Positions 8,867 through 17,942 of a DNA stretch of 64,000 bases are shown piece by piece; the stretch's first letter is position 1, and each line of letters starts with the position of its first letter. The position numbers and the translations under genes were made by a program. The DNA comes from JBMNQH01 sp050944035 (lineage in GTDB: Bacteria > Bacillota > Clostridia > Oscillospirales > Oscillospiraceae). Location: the NCBI GenBank assembly GCA_050944035.1, contig JBMNQH010000002.1, forward strand, positions 146,221 through 210,220, written 5' to 3'. The notes below the pieces were generated by a model. It had not been told where the DNA came from and searched no databases. It was given only the letters and a program-made list of their open reading frames with translations.

Positions 8867-10085
8867 CGCCATTCTTCGACTGGAGCATGTATCCAAGCTA
8901 TACGGCGCCAACAAAGCAGAGGCCATGCGCCTTCTGGAACAGGGCGCTTCCAAAGATGAAGTCAAACAGAGAACCGGTGTCACGGCTGCGCTCTGGGATG
9001 TCAGCTGTGAGGTCCGCCGGGGAGAAATTTTGGTTATCATCGGTCTTTCCGGCAGCGGAAAATCCACACTGGTGCGCTGTCTCAACCTTTTGCATCGGCC
9101 CAGCAGCGGGGAAATCTGGTTTGAAAACAGCAACATCGGACTCCTGAACAAAAACGAACTGCTCGACTATCGTCGGCAACGGATTTCGATGGTGTTTCAG
9201 AGCTTCGCCCTGATGAATCATCGTGATGTGATCGGCAATGTTGCATTCGGTCTGGAGATCCGCGGTGTTCCCACCATCGAACGTGAAAAAAAAGCGATGG
9301 AAATCATTCGAATGGTTGGTCTTGAGGGCTGGGAACGACAGCCTGTCACCAGTCTGTCGGGCGGTATGCGACAGCGTGTCGGCCTTGCACGCGCGCTGGC
9401 CAATGATCCTGAGATTCTACTGATGGACGAGGCCTTTTCCGCACTGGATCCACTGGTTCGTTCTGATATGCAGTTTGAACTGATGCGCATTCAACGTCGG
9501 TTGGGCAAAACCATTGTTTTCATTACGCACGACATGGATGAGGCATTTAAGCTGGGCGACCGCGTGGCCATCATGCAGGATGGCCGGTTGATCCAGATTG
9601 ATACGCCCGAGGAGATGAGTACCCATCCTGCCAATGAATATGTCCGCCGTTTTATCGGCAGCGCAGACCGTTCAAAGGTTCTGAAGGCTAGCAATATCAT
9701 GGTCACGCCAGACTGTCTGGTTCGTCTCAGTGAAGGTCCGCTGCAAGCAGTAAAAGAGATGCGCCGCGCCGGCGTGTCCTCTGCCTTTGTACTGGGAGAT
9801 AAAATGAATCTTGTCGGTCTGCTCACGGTTGACGGCGCCATTGCAGGAATTCGAGAGCAGATGGGCATTGCAGACAAAATGCTGACCGATCTGCCTACCA
9901 CGGATCCGGACACTCTGGTCAGTGATATTCTACCCATTGCAACAGAAACCCGCTTTCCCATCAGCGTCATTTCAAAAGACGGTTCCTTCGAAGGCATTGT
10001 CACCAAGGCTTCTGTTCTGTCCTGCTTTGTCGAGGCAGAAGAGAAAGAAGGATCGGAAGACTTTGACAGTGAAGCAAATAAATAG
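8856..10085 (+). CDS. opuAA: Glycine betaine/proline-type ABC importer ATPase with CBS domains
   Basis: 409 residues of the ProV/OpuAA type. It shows Walker A GLSGSGKST, Q-loop FQSF, signature LSGGMRQRVG, Walker B ILLMDEAFSALD and H-loop ITHD. The N-terminal extension with ASKDEVKQRTGV is characteristic. Two CBS motifs occupy roughly 285-400 and in OpuA sense ionic strength. The start at 8856 overlaps the permease stop, so the two are translationally coupled. A terminator follows. Confidence 0.95.
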   Translation: MENNAILRLEHVSKLYGANKAEAMRLLEQGASKDEVKQRTGVTAALWDVSCEVRRGEILVIIGLSGSGKSTLVRCLNLLHRPSSGEIWFENSNIGLLNKNELLDYRRQRISMVFQSFALMNHRDVIGNVAFGLEIRGVPTIEREKKAMEIIRMVGLEGWERQPVTSLSGGMRQRVGLARALANDPEILLMDEAFSALDPLVRSDMQFELMRIQRRLGKTIVFITHDMDEAFKLGDRVAIMQDGRLIQIDTPEEMSTHPANEYVRRFIGSADRSKVLKASNIMVTPDCLVRLSEGPLQAVKEMRRAGVSSAFVLGDKMNLVGLLTVDGAIAGIREQMGIADKMLTDLPTTDPDTLVSDILPIATETRFPISVISKDGSFEGIVTKASVLSCFVEAEEKEGSEDFDSEANK

Positions 10086-10094
10086 ACAAATCCG

Positions 10095-10132
10095 AAAAGA
10101 CGGTACTTCAGTTGGAGTATCGTCTTTTTATT
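10095..10132 (+). terminator. Terminator after the betaine importer operon
   Basis: AAAAGACGGTACT pairs with AGTATCGTCTTTT (one G-T pair) and is followed by TTTTTATTT. Confidence 0.8.
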
Positions 10133-10295
10133 TCTCTCAGGACAAACTGTCAGACAGAGCAAACAGAAAGTCTCATCACTTTTTTAGCGTTCAATCTGAT
10201 CGTTTTGTCCGTTTTATAGTACATATGGCCTGTTATCCTAAAGAAAAAAAGAGAAGTACTTACTAAACACAGTCTTTGTAAAGGAAAGGTGCAAT

Positions 10296-10664
10296 ATGAA
10301 GGAACGATATGTTACCGTTACAGGCTTTCAGTATTACTACGACAAACAGCCGTTTTCTATCGGTAATTTGATCCGATGTCAGAAGGAACCAGAAAATCCC
10401 CACGACAGTGAGGCCATCCGATGCAGTCTTCCCATGATTGGTACCGTAGGATATCTGGCAAACAGCCCGCGAACGGTGGCCGGTGGAACCATGAGTGCAG
10501 GGCGGATCTATGATCACGTCAAAAAACGCTTTCATGTCCGCGTCATGTTCACGACTACTACAAAAATCATCTGCAAATTAGAACTTGGTGACCGGCAAAA
10601 ACTGGAACAGGAACTGAATAATCAGATGCACAAACATTGGGAGGACGAGAACTGGACGGACTAA
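10296..10664 (+). CDS. Stand-alone HIRAN-domain protein
   Basis: A 122-residue protein. The core IGNLIRCQKEPENPHDSEAIRC, then IGTVGYLANSPRTV, fits the HIRAN pattern (leading Val/Thr strand, EPxNPxDxxAI, GYL/V). HIRAN domains bind DNA 3' ends in SNF2/HLTF proteins and occur alone in bacteria, where their role is unclear. GGAAAGGTGC precedes the ATG. It is monocistronic between terminators; the C-terminal tail is Asn/Glu-rich and charged. Confidence 0.75.
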   Translation: MKERYVTVTGFQYYYDKQPFSIGNLIRCQKEPENPHDSEAIRCSLPMIGTVGYLANSPRTVAGGTMSAGRIYDHVKKRFHVRVMFTTTTKIICKLELGDRQKLEQELNNQMHKHWEDENWTD

Positions 10665-10683
10665 AATACGAACATATCCTATA

Positions 10684-10725
10684 ACAAAGCGCGGTACAAA
10701 AGTTTTGTACCGCGCTTTGTTTTCT
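10684..10725 (+). terminator. Terminator after the HIRAN gene
   Basis: AAAGCGCGGTACAAAA pairs with TTTTGTACCGCGCTTT around a short loop, then GTTTTC. Confidence 0.88.
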
Positions 10726-10752
10726 CCTTCCCAAACAGGGAAAGCCGGATAA

Positions 10753-10778
10753 AACCGTTGCGAGAACGGTCTTTTTGT
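10753..10778 (+). terminator. Second small terminator-like hairpin before glyS
   Basis: ACCGTT-GCGAG-AACGGT is followed by CTTTTTG, only about 30 bases after the previous terminator. It may be a back-up terminator. A TATAAT at 10792-10797, downstream, is the probable -10 of glyS. No T-box was found before glyS. Confidence 0.5.
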
Positions 10779-10871
10779 GATAGTCTTATTTTTATAATGG
10801 ATATGTATAGCCGTTAGCCGATTATTTTATAACATTTCTGCGGCCGCCAGCCGCGGGAACAGGAGGAAATT

Positions 10872-12302
10872 ATGCTGAAAAATACAGAAAAAACAATGGA
10901 TAAAATTGTATCGCTGTGTAAAAACCGTGGATTTGTATATTCCGGCAGCGAGATCTACGGCGGCCTTGCAAACACCTGGGACTATGGTCCGCTCGGTGTG
11001 GAACTGAAAAACAATGTCAAAAAAGCATGGTGGAAGAAATTCGTTCAGGAAAATCCCTACAACGTTGGTCTCGACGCCGCCATTCTTATGAACCCACAGG
11101 TGTGGGTTGCCTCCGGCCATGTTGCAACCTTTAACGATCCGCTGATTGACTGCAAGTGCTGCAAAATGCGCCACCGCGCCGACAAACTGGTCGAAGCATG
11201 GAACAAGGAACAGAATATTACCGACGTTAACGTCGAAGCCATGGACAATGACGCACTGATCGCTTACATCCGCGAAAAGGCAATCACCTGCCCCGGCTGC
11301 GGCAAATCCGATTTTACCGATATCCGCAAGTTTAACCTGATGTTCAAAACCTTCCAGGGCGTCAATGAGGACACTGCCTCCACGGTTTATCTGCGTCCGG
11401 AAACAGCACAGGGTATCTTTGTCAACTTCCAGAACATCCAGCGCACTACACGCCGGAAACTGCCGTTTGGCGTTTGTCAGGTTGGTAAGAGCTTCCGTAA
11501 CGAGATCACCCCGGGAAACTTCACATTCCGCACCCGTGAGTTCGAGCAGATGGAACTGGAGTTCTTCTGCAAGCCCGGCACAGAACTCGACTGGTTTGTA
11601 TACTGGAAAAATTATTGCCATCAGTGGCTGCTCAGCCTGAACATGACCGCAGAAAATCTCCGTCTGCGCGATCACGAGCAGGAGGAGCTGTCCCACTACT
11701 CCAATGCAACCACCGACTTTGAATTTATGTTCCCCTTTGGCTGGGGTGAGCTCTGGGGCGTTGCTTCCCGTACAGACTTTGACCTGACCGCACATCAGAC
11801 CACATCCGGAAAAGATCAGACCTACTTCGATCAGGAAACCAACGAACACTACATTCCCTATGTCGTAGAGCCATCCCTCGGTGCAGACCGCGTTACGCTT
11901 GCATTCCTTGTCGACGCCTACGATGAAGAAGTTGTTGGTCAGGATAAGAAGGGCAACGACGATATTCGTACGGTTCTCCGTCTGCATCCTGCACTCGCTC
12001 CCTTTAAGTGCGCAGTTCTGCCGCTTTCCAAGAAGCTGAGCGGGAAGGCACAGGAACTCTATGCTGATCTGTCCAAGGAATTTATGGTTGACTTTGACGA
12101 TGCAGGCTCCATCGGAAAGCGGTATCGCCGCCAGGACGAAATCGGCACACCTTACTGCATTACCGTAGACTTTGACACCGTCGGCGATGGGACGACCCCC
12201 GCTGACAACTGTGTTACCATCCGCGAGAGAGATTCCATGGAACAGGTTCGTATTCCCATCGATGAAGTAAAAGCATATCTCCGCGAAAAAATCGCGTTCT
12301 AA
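10872..12302 (+). CDS. glyS: Glycyl-tRNA synthetase, single-chain (alpha2) type
   Basis: 476 residues of the class II GlyQS type. Motif 1 lies near SEIYGGLANTWDYGP; a zinc-binding CKCC...CPGC insertion spans residues 96-140. The motif 2 region is RPETAQGIFVNF to GKSFRNEI, and motif 3 is GADRVTLAF. The anticodon-binding domain begins near LHPALAPFK. It charges tRNA-Gly. AGGAGG lies 5 bases before the ATG. The next gene follows after 12 bases. Confidence 0.96.
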   Translation: MLKNTEKTMDKIVSLCKNRGFVYSGSEIYGGLANTWDYGPLGVELKNNVKKAWWKKFVQENPYNVGLDAAILMNPQVWVASGHVATFNDPLIDCKCCKMRHRADKLVEAWNKEQNITDVNVEAMDNDALIAYIREKAITCPGCGKSDFTDIRKFNLMFKTFQGVNEDTASTVYLRPETAQGIFVNFQNIQRTTRRKLPFGVCQVGKSFRNEITPGNFTFRTREFEQMELEFFCKPGTELDWFVYWKNYCHQWLLSLNMTAENLRLRDHEQEELSHYSNATTDFEFMFPFGWGELWGVASRTDFDLTAHQTTSGKDQTYFDQETNEHYIPYVVEPSLGADRVTLAFLVDAYDEEVVGQDKKGNDDIRTVLRLHPALAPFKCAVLPLSKKLSGKAQELYADLSKEFMVDFDDAGSIGKRYRRQDEIGTPYCITVDFDTVGDGTTPADNCVTIRERDSMEQVRIPIDEVKAYLREKIAF

Positions 12303-12314
12303 TGGGATAAAAAT

Positions 12315-14240
12315 ATGCGCTTTCCTGTAACCTCTCCTCCCGATTCAGTGGCAACGCTACAGGAAACCGAAGAAATCACACAACGCTCTTCCATATCACA
12401 GGAAACAGAAACAGTGAACCGACCTCGGCGTCACATTCTATATCCATGGGTTGTCATCCTGGCCCTGCTGCTCTGGTCGGCGGGGTTGGGCATTGCGAGT
12501 TTATATCTCGCCTGTCCCGGGTATGGTTCGGTTTTGTTTGTCTCGTATCTGAAGCAACTTCCTCTTTTGGTACTGAATTTGATACCCGTTATCGCTGTGG
12601 TTTTGCTTTGCTATCTGCTTACCAACCGCGTTTGGATTTCCTCGCTTGTTTCCTCTGTTGTTGTGCTGGTTCCCACCATCATAAACTATATGAAACTCTC
12701 CTTTCGTGGAGATCCTCTCATGGCCTCAGATATTGCCTATCTTTCCGAGGCCGCGCAGATGGGAACGCGTTACAGCCTGACTGTTTCCCTTTTACTGCCG
12801 GTTCTTTTGATTTGCGGCGCCGCACTGATTTTGACTATCGCCGCCTTCTTTTTACCAAAGCCTCATTGGAAACCGGTATCCCGCTTCGTCGCAGCTGCTT
12901 TGGTCTTTGTAATCTCCGTAATCCTCTATATTGGCATCTACACGGATGATGAACTCTATTCCGAAACAGAAAACACAGATATCACCCTTTCGGACGGAAC
13001 GACCATGTCCCGCTGGTCAGATACTGACCGCTATGTCTGCCACGGTTTTCTTTATCCGTTTCTCCACAGCTTTTCTGACTTTCGTGAGGATGTCCCGGAC
13101 GGTTACCGCACCAGTACCGCTGAGCAGCTTTTGAATGCTTACGCCTATGCAGACATCCCGGAAGAGCAAAAAGTCAATATCGTCTCTATTATGCTGGAAG
13201 CCTACAATGATTTCTCTTCATTTGACAGCATTGAGTTTGAAACCGATCCCTACACCGCCCTGCATGAAATCCAAGAGGAAAGCTGGAGCGGAACGCTTGT
13301 GACAAATATCTTTACCGGTGGTACGATCAACACGGAGCATGCCTTTCTGACCGGCAATGTCCAATCCTATAATTATCGTAAAAATGCGGGTTCTTTCGTT
13401 CGTTATTTCGATGAACAGGGATATACGACAACGTTTACTCATCCTTCTTATGCGTGGTTTTACAACCGGGCGAATGTCAGTGAATATCTTGGGTTCCAAA
13501 ATGCGTATTTCTTTGAAAACCGCTACACCTCAGACTCTGGAAATATTATGATCGACGAGGACTTTTTTCCTGATCTGATTACACTTTATGAAGAGACAAC
13601 CACTGACGGCAGTCCCTACTTCAATTTCAGCGTCACATATCAAAACCACGGCCCCTATGTTGCCGATACTCTGTATTCCAGCGTGGAATATGTTTCCCAC
13701 GAAGGTCTGTCTGATGAGGCCTACAATATTTTTAACAACTATCTTTCCGGCATCGCTTCCACCAATGCCGCACTCGAAACCCTGGTAAACTATTTCCGCA
13801 CTGCAGAAGAACCAGTTGTGCTGGTATTTTTCGGGGATCATAATCCTTGGCTGGGTGACAATTCCTTTGTGTATACAGAGCTTGGTATCAACCTCGACTT
13901 AAACAGAGAACAAGGCTTCTACGATTACTACTCCACCCCTTATGTCATTTGGGCAAATGACGCGGCCAAAGACGCATTGGGCAACGATTTTATCGGCGAT
14001 GGCGGAAGCTTCTCGCCGTGTTTCTTAATGTCAGAGTTATTCGAGCTCTGCGGTTGGTCGGGTGATGAATTCATGCAGGCCAATCTGGAATTGAAACGCT
14101 ATGCTGACGTCATCAGCACCACTGGACTCGTTCGTACTGTAGAGGATGGTATTTTAACCGGAACCCTTTCACAATACTTACAGGAGCTTCTGGACCGTTA
14201 TTATCAGATGGAATACTACCGCAAACAAGATCGTTATTAA
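12315..14240 (+). CDS. LTA-synthase-family membrane sulfatase-fold enzyme
   Basis: 641 residues: a Gln/Glu-rich cytoplasmic N-terminus, about five membrane helices (residues 43-215), then an extracellular alkaline-phosphatase-type domain. The LtaS-like active-site pieces are NIVSIMLEAYND (metal Glu), TGGTINTEHAFLTGN (probable catalytic Thr) and FFGDHNPWLGD (Asp-His metal ligands). Family members transfer glycerolphosphate to teichoic acid or other envelope glycans. Only a weak ribosome site (GGGATA) precedes the ATG, and the gene may be co-transcribed with glyS. Confidence 0.88.
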   Translation: MRFPVTSPPDSVATLQETEEITQRSSISQETETVNRPRRHILYPWVVILALLLWSAGLGIASLYLACPGYGSVLFVSYLKQLPLLVLNLIPVIAVVLLCYLLTNRVWISSLVSSVVVLVPTIINYMKLSFRGDPLMASDIAYLSEAAQMGTRYSLTVSLLLPVLLICGAALILTIAAFFLPKPHWKPVSRFVAAALVFVISVILYIGIYTDDELYSETENTDITLSDGTTMSRWSDTDRYVCHGFLYPFLHSFSDFREDVPDGYRTSTAEQLLNAYAYADIPEEQKVNIVSIMLEAYNDFSSFDSIEFETDPYTALHEIQEESWSGTLVTNIFTGGTINTEHAFLTGNVQSYNYRKNAGSFVRYFDEQGYTTTFTHPSYAWFYNRANVSEYLGFQNAYFFENRYTSDSGNIMIDEDFFPDLITLYEETTTDGSPYFNFSVTYQNHGPYVADTLYSSVEYVSHEGLSDEAYNIFNNYLSGIASTNAALETLVNYFRTAEEPVVLVFFGDHNPWLGDNSFVYTELGINLDLNREQGFYDYYSTPYVIWANDAAKDALGNDFIGDGGSFSPCFLMSELFELCGWSGDEFMQANLELKRYADVISTTGLVRTVEDGILTGTLSQYLQELLDRYYQMEYYRKQDRY

Positions 14241-14269
14241 AATGATTGCATCTATTTAGAAAGAGACTT

Positions 14270-14620
14270 ATGAAAGCAGGGGAAGAATTTGTAAAAATGT
14301 TGCGTCCTGTGGGCTGCATCCTATGCCTTTTGACCTGTATTCTCGTCATTTGGCTGTGTCTGACTTCAGGCCGAGATCCCATTCCCGGTTACGAAAGCCC
14401 TCATGATACCGCATACTATACAGAACGCGCCACCGGCACAGAAGAACTGATTCAGGAACTGACCACGCATGTCTTTCCTGCACTGGATGGCATTGTGGAC
14501 TGCTATGCCGGTGACAACGGAACCGTCGTTGTTGCCATAGAGTCCGAATACTTTGCAGTCACTCGCAGCGCGCTGCTGTGGTATTTTGACGAAAGTCTGT
14601 TTACATTCAAGGAGGATTGA
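14270..14620 (+). CDS. Small membrane-anchored protein of unknown function
   Basis: 116 residues from the ATG at 14270 (AGAAAGAG upstream). One hydrophobic helix at residues 11-29 is followed by an extracellular domain. The tail has IVDCYAGDNGTVVVAIESEYFAVT, a short beta-rich segment. I do not recognise the family. It sits between the LTA-synthase-like gene and nadE, and its end abuts nadE, whose ribosome site (AAGGAGG) lies inside this gene's last codons. Confidence 0.6.
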   Translation: MKAGEEFVKMLRPVGCILCLLTCILVIWLCLTSGRDPIPGYESPHDTAYYTERATGTEELIQELTTHVFPALDGIVDCYAGDNGTVVVAIESEYFAVTRSALLWYFDESLFTFKED

Positions 14621-14625
14621 ATGGT

Positions 14626-16533
14626 ATGAAATGTGGTTTTATCAAGGTAGCTACCGCCACACCGGTAATTCGGGTGGCTGACACTGCCTTTAATGCAAAA
14701 AGCATCTGTGCTGTTATGCAAGAAGCGGCGCTCGCCGGCGCCAAAGTTCTGGTTTTGCCGGAACTCTGCATCACCGGCTACACCTGCGGTGACCTGTTCC
14801 GCAGCCAGACTCTGCTCAACGGCGCCGAGGCCGCACTGGAAACCATTGTCTCAGCCAGTGCGCAGTGGGATATGCTCACGTTTGCCGGTGTACCCGTTTC
14901 CGCAGACGGCAAACTCTATAATTGTGCGGTTGCAATCTATCGGGGAAAACTGATCGGTGTCGTCCCCAAGATGAACATTCCAAACTATGCGGAATTTTAC
15001 GAGAAACGATACTTTACCGGTGGGGAAGCAGAAGTCAGCACGGTCTCTATCGGTAAACTCGATCCGGCCCCGTTTGGCACCAATCTGCTGTTCCGTAACG
15101 ACTCCATCCCCGCCCTTGCCGTCGCCGCTGAGATCTGCGAGGACCTCTGGGTGCCCTGTCCTCCATCCGTCAGCCATGCCGTTGCCGGGGCAACCATCAT
15201 CGTCAACCTCTCCGCAAGCAACGACACAGTCGGCAAGGCGGACTACCGCCGCCAGATGGTGATGAGCCAGAGCGCCCGTCTCGTTTGCGGGTATCTTTAC
15301 GCCAATGCCGGGGAAGGAGAATCCTCCACGGACGTGGTTTATGCCGGCCATTCGATGATCGCCGAAAACGGCGAGATGCTGGATGAAATTCACAGCCCCA
15401 GCGGCATCATAATTTCCGAGATTGACATCCAGTATCTTGACAGCGAACGCCGGAAAATGGACACCTTCTCGTCCAAGCACAACAATTATACAACTGTCAA
15501 CTGGGGCGGTACTGCGGAAGAAACCATACTGACTCGTAAATTCCGGAAAAATCCGTTTCTTCCAACCCCGGAAAACCGTACTGCACAGTGCGAGTCCATT
15601 CTCAACATTCAGAGCCTCAGTCTGAAACACCGCATGGAACATTCCTATTCCAAATATGCCGTTGTCGGCGTCTCCGGCGGATTGGATTCAACGCTTGCCA
15701 TCCTGGTCTCCGCGCGTACACTCGCCATGATGGGTCTGCCCAAGGATCATCTGATCGCCGTTACCATGCCGTGCTTCGGCACCACCGGCCGCACGAAAAG
15801 CAATGCCATGCTGCTTGCCGAGCATCTTGGCTGTTCCCTCCGGGTCGTTGACATCGGCAAATCTGTCATGCAGCACTTTGAGGACATTGGCCATAGCTAT
15901 GACGACAAAAACGTCGTGTTCGAAAACGCGCAGGCACGCGAGCGCACACAGGTACTGATGGATATTGCCAACGGCTGCAGCGGCCTGGTCATCGGCACCG
16001 GTGACATGTCCGAGCTAGCGCTGGGCTGGGCGACCTATAACGGAGACCATATGTCCATGTACGGCATCAATGCCAGCGTCACAAAAACGCTGGTTCGCTG
16101 CCTTGTCACCTACATTGCAGACACAGCCGAGGACAAGGGTCTTGCCGCGGTACTGTATGATATTTTGGATACCCCGGTCAGTCCGGAGCTTCTACCCGCC
16201 TCTGACGAAGGCAAGATCGCACAGAAAACGGAAGATCTCGTGGGACCCTATGAACTGCACGACTTCTTCCTCTATTATCTGATTGCAAGAAGTTGTAGTC
16301 CCCGCAAGGTATTCCGGCTGGCACACTATGTCTTTGCCGGTGAATACGACGACGCCACCATTTTGAAGTGGCTGCGCACGTTCTGCCGCCGCTTCTTCGC
16401 GCAGCAGTTCAAGCGTTCCTGTCTGCCGGATGGTCCCAAGGTTGGCGACCTGAGTCTGTCACCGCGCGGCGATTGGCGGATGCCGTCTGACGCTTCCGCG
16501 GCACTCTGGCTCTCCGAGCTCGAACATCTGTAA
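14626..16533 (+). CDS. nadE: Glutamine-dependent NAD synthetase
   Basis: 635 residues of the two-domain bacterial type. The N-terminal nitrilase-fold amidase has the Glu in VLPELCITGYTCGDLF, the Lys in VPKMNIPNYAEFYEKRYF and the Cys in AEICEDLWVPCPP. It releases ammonia from glutamine. The C-terminal synthetase has the PP-loop VGVSGGLDSTLA near residue 345 and GTGDMSELALGW, and converts NaAD to NAD with ATP. The ATG at 14626 is 10 bases from AAGGAGG. Confidence 0.96.
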   Translation: MKCGFIKVATATPVIRVADTAFNAKSICAVMQEAALAGAKVLVLPELCITGYTCGDLFRSQTLLNGAEAALETIVSASAQWDMLTFAGVPVSADGKLYNCAVAIYRGKLIGVVPKMNIPNYAEFYEKRYFTGGEAEVSTVSIGKLDPAPFGTNLLFRNDSIPALAVAAEICEDLWVPCPPSVSHAVAGATIIVNLSASNDTVGKADYRRQMVMSQSARLVCGYLYANAGEGESSTDVVYAGHSMIAENGEMLDEIHSPSGIIISEIDIQYLDSERRKMDTFSSKHNNYTTVNWGGTAEETILTRKFRKNPFLPTPENRTAQCESILNIQSLSLKHRMEHSYSKYAVVGVSGGLDSTLAILVSARTLAMMGLPKDHLIAVTMPCFGTTGRTKSNAMLLAEHLGCSLRVVDIGKSVMQHFEDIGHSYDDKNVVFENAQARERTQVLMDIANGCSGLVIGTGDMSELALGWATYNGDHMSMYGINASVTKTLVRCLVTYIADTAEDKGLAAVLYDILDTPVSPELLPASDEGKIAQKTEDLVGPYELHDFFLYYLIARSCSPRKVFRLAHYVFAGEYDDATILKWLRTFCRRFFAQQFKRSCLPDGPKVGDLSLSPRGDWRMPSDASAALWLSELEHL

Positions 16534-16542
16534 ACTATGCAA

Positions 16543-16587
16543 TAAGAATCGGCGCACTGTTTGCAAACAGTACACCGATTCTTATTC
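16543..16587 (+). terminator. Terminator after nadE
   Basis: AAGAATCGG and CCGATTCTT, plus an inner ACTGT/ACAGT stem, form a hairpin ending in TTATTCT. Confidence 0.75.
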
Positions 16588-16697
16588 TAGTCTTTCTTCT
16601 TTTCTGATCTTAAGCGAATACCACTTAAAATCAATAAAAGAACTCATCCTGTGATATTTTTATAAAGAATAATAAAAAGGATGAGGCAGATAGATTC

Positions 16698-17036
16698 ATG
16701 AATAATAAAAAGATCGGTCAGCGAATTCAGAAATATCGTGAAGAAGCAAATATCACACAGCAAACTCTGGCAGAAATCACAGAGCTGAGTATTACATCAA
16801 TTTCTAACATTGAACGTGGTCTAAATTATCCAACTTTTGAGAACTTTATAAAGATCGCCAATGCAATCAGCGTATCCACAGATTTGTTATTATCGGACGT
16901 TATCGATGCCGCCTATGTTGCAAAGGCTTCGAAACTCTCTGAAAAACTAAGAGATATACCTTCAACCAAGCGGCGACAAATATTTGCTGTCATTGAAATA
17001 ATGACCATTCTACAGGATTCGGACCGAGAAGAGTAG
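16698..17036 (+). CDS. XRE-family transcriptional regulator
   Basis: 112 residues: a helix-turn-helix of the Cro/CI type at 6-61 (TQQTLAEITELSITSISNIERGLNYPTFENF) and a C-terminal helical segment. AAAGGATGAGGC precedes the ATG. A remnant of another XRE gene lies just after it, so the area has gained and lost such regulators. The target is unknown. Confidence 0.88.
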   Translation: MNNKKIGQRIQKYREEANITQQTLAEITELSITSISNIERGLNYPTFENFIKIANAISVSTDLLLSDVIDAAYVAKASKLSEKLRDIPSTKRRQIFAVIEIMTILQDSDREE

Positions 17037-17100
17037 CATAGGGAAAAGCAATGAGATTGTAATTATGCATAAAAACAGCTACCTTTACGGTCTTGATTGG

Positions 17101-17203
17101 GAAAATTTAGAAAGTTCTATGTCGGCTTGCTGATTTTTACGATGTCAGTGTCGATTATCTGTTGAACCGCACCGATATTCCAACACCATATGCCAAAAAA
17201 TAA
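17101..17203 (+). pseudogene. Relic of a second XRE-type regulator
   Basis: Frame translation from 17126 gives LADFYDVSVDYLLNRTDIP and then TPYAKK and a stop, the standard end of an XRE helix-turn-helix domain. Just upstream, ENLE reads in another frame; removing one A at 17111-17113 joins them as ENLEVLCRLADFYDV. No start or DNA-recognition helix remains. Confidence 0.75.
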
Positions 17204-17237
17204 CGCACACTTTCCGCACAGGTCTGGAGGTTTTTCT

Positions 17238-17942
17238 ATGGATATTCGCATTTTACACCTTCTGGAGGGTGCCAAGGCGGCAGAGGGACTGACGGTTATC
17301 ATCGATGTGTTCCGCGCCTTCTCTCTGGAATGTTATCTGATGGCTGCCGGCGTGTCAGCCATTTTTCCGGTTGGCAGCAAAGAGCTGGCCTACCAGCTGA
17401 AGGCCGCGCATCCGGACTGGCTGCTTGCGGGAGAGCGCAACGGGGAACGTCTGCCGGGCTTTGCGTTCGGCAACTCGCCTGCGCAGGTGGAAGGACTCGA
17501 CCTGACCGGCAAAACAATCATTCACACAACAAGCGCCGGAACACAGGGGATTGCAAACGTCCGTCATGCAGACGAACTGCTTACCGGCAGTCTAGTCAAC
17601 GCCGGCGCGATTGCAGCTTATATCCTGGAAAAACAGCCTCCGGTTGTCTCTCTCGTCTGTATGGGTCTGGCGGCCAGAGAAAGAGCGGATGAAGACACCC
17701 TCTGTGCCGCGTATCTCAAAACGTTGCTGGAGGGCCGGAACCCCGATCTTTCCGGTCAGATTGCCCAATTGCGCCATACAACCGGCGCACGGTTCTTCGA
17801 TCCCTCCTTTCAGCATGCCTGTCCGGAACGCGATTTTACGCTTTGTACGCAACCCAACCTGTTTCCCTTTGTCCTGCGCGTTGAAAAAACCGCCGACAAT
17901 CTGGATATTGTCCGCAAATTCGAGGTCCCAACACTGTTATGA
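17238..17942 (+). CDS. 2-phosphosulfolactate phosphatase family (ComB-like)
   Basis: 234 residues, close to the family norm. The typical features are VIIDVFRAFS near residue 20, LLAGERNGERLPGFAFGNSP mid-N-terminal, HTTSAGTQGI, LLTGSLVNA and VCMGLAARERADED. ComB is a Mg-dependent acid phosphatase of coenzyme M synthesis in methanogens, but many bacteria carry homologues with no other CoM genes, so the physiological substrate here is open. The start at 17238 has TCTGGAGG at good spacing. The next gene overlaps by four bases (ATGA). Confidence 0.85.
   Translation: MDIRILHLLEGAKAAEGLTVIIDVFRAFSLECYLMAAGVSAIFPVGSKELAYQLKAAHPDWLLAGERNGERLPGFAFGNSPAQVEGLDLTGKTIIHTTSAGTQGIANVRHADELLTGSLVNAGAIAAYILEKQPPVVSLVCMGLAARERADEDTLCAAYLKTLLEGRNPDLSGQIAQLRHTTGARFFDPSFQHACPERDFTLCTQPNLFPFVLRVEKTADNLDIVRKFEVPTLL

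Noticed and set aside
10827..11987. 386-codon open frame opposite glyS
   Set aside because: It is the complement of conserved synthetase motifs and begins inside them without a ribosome site.
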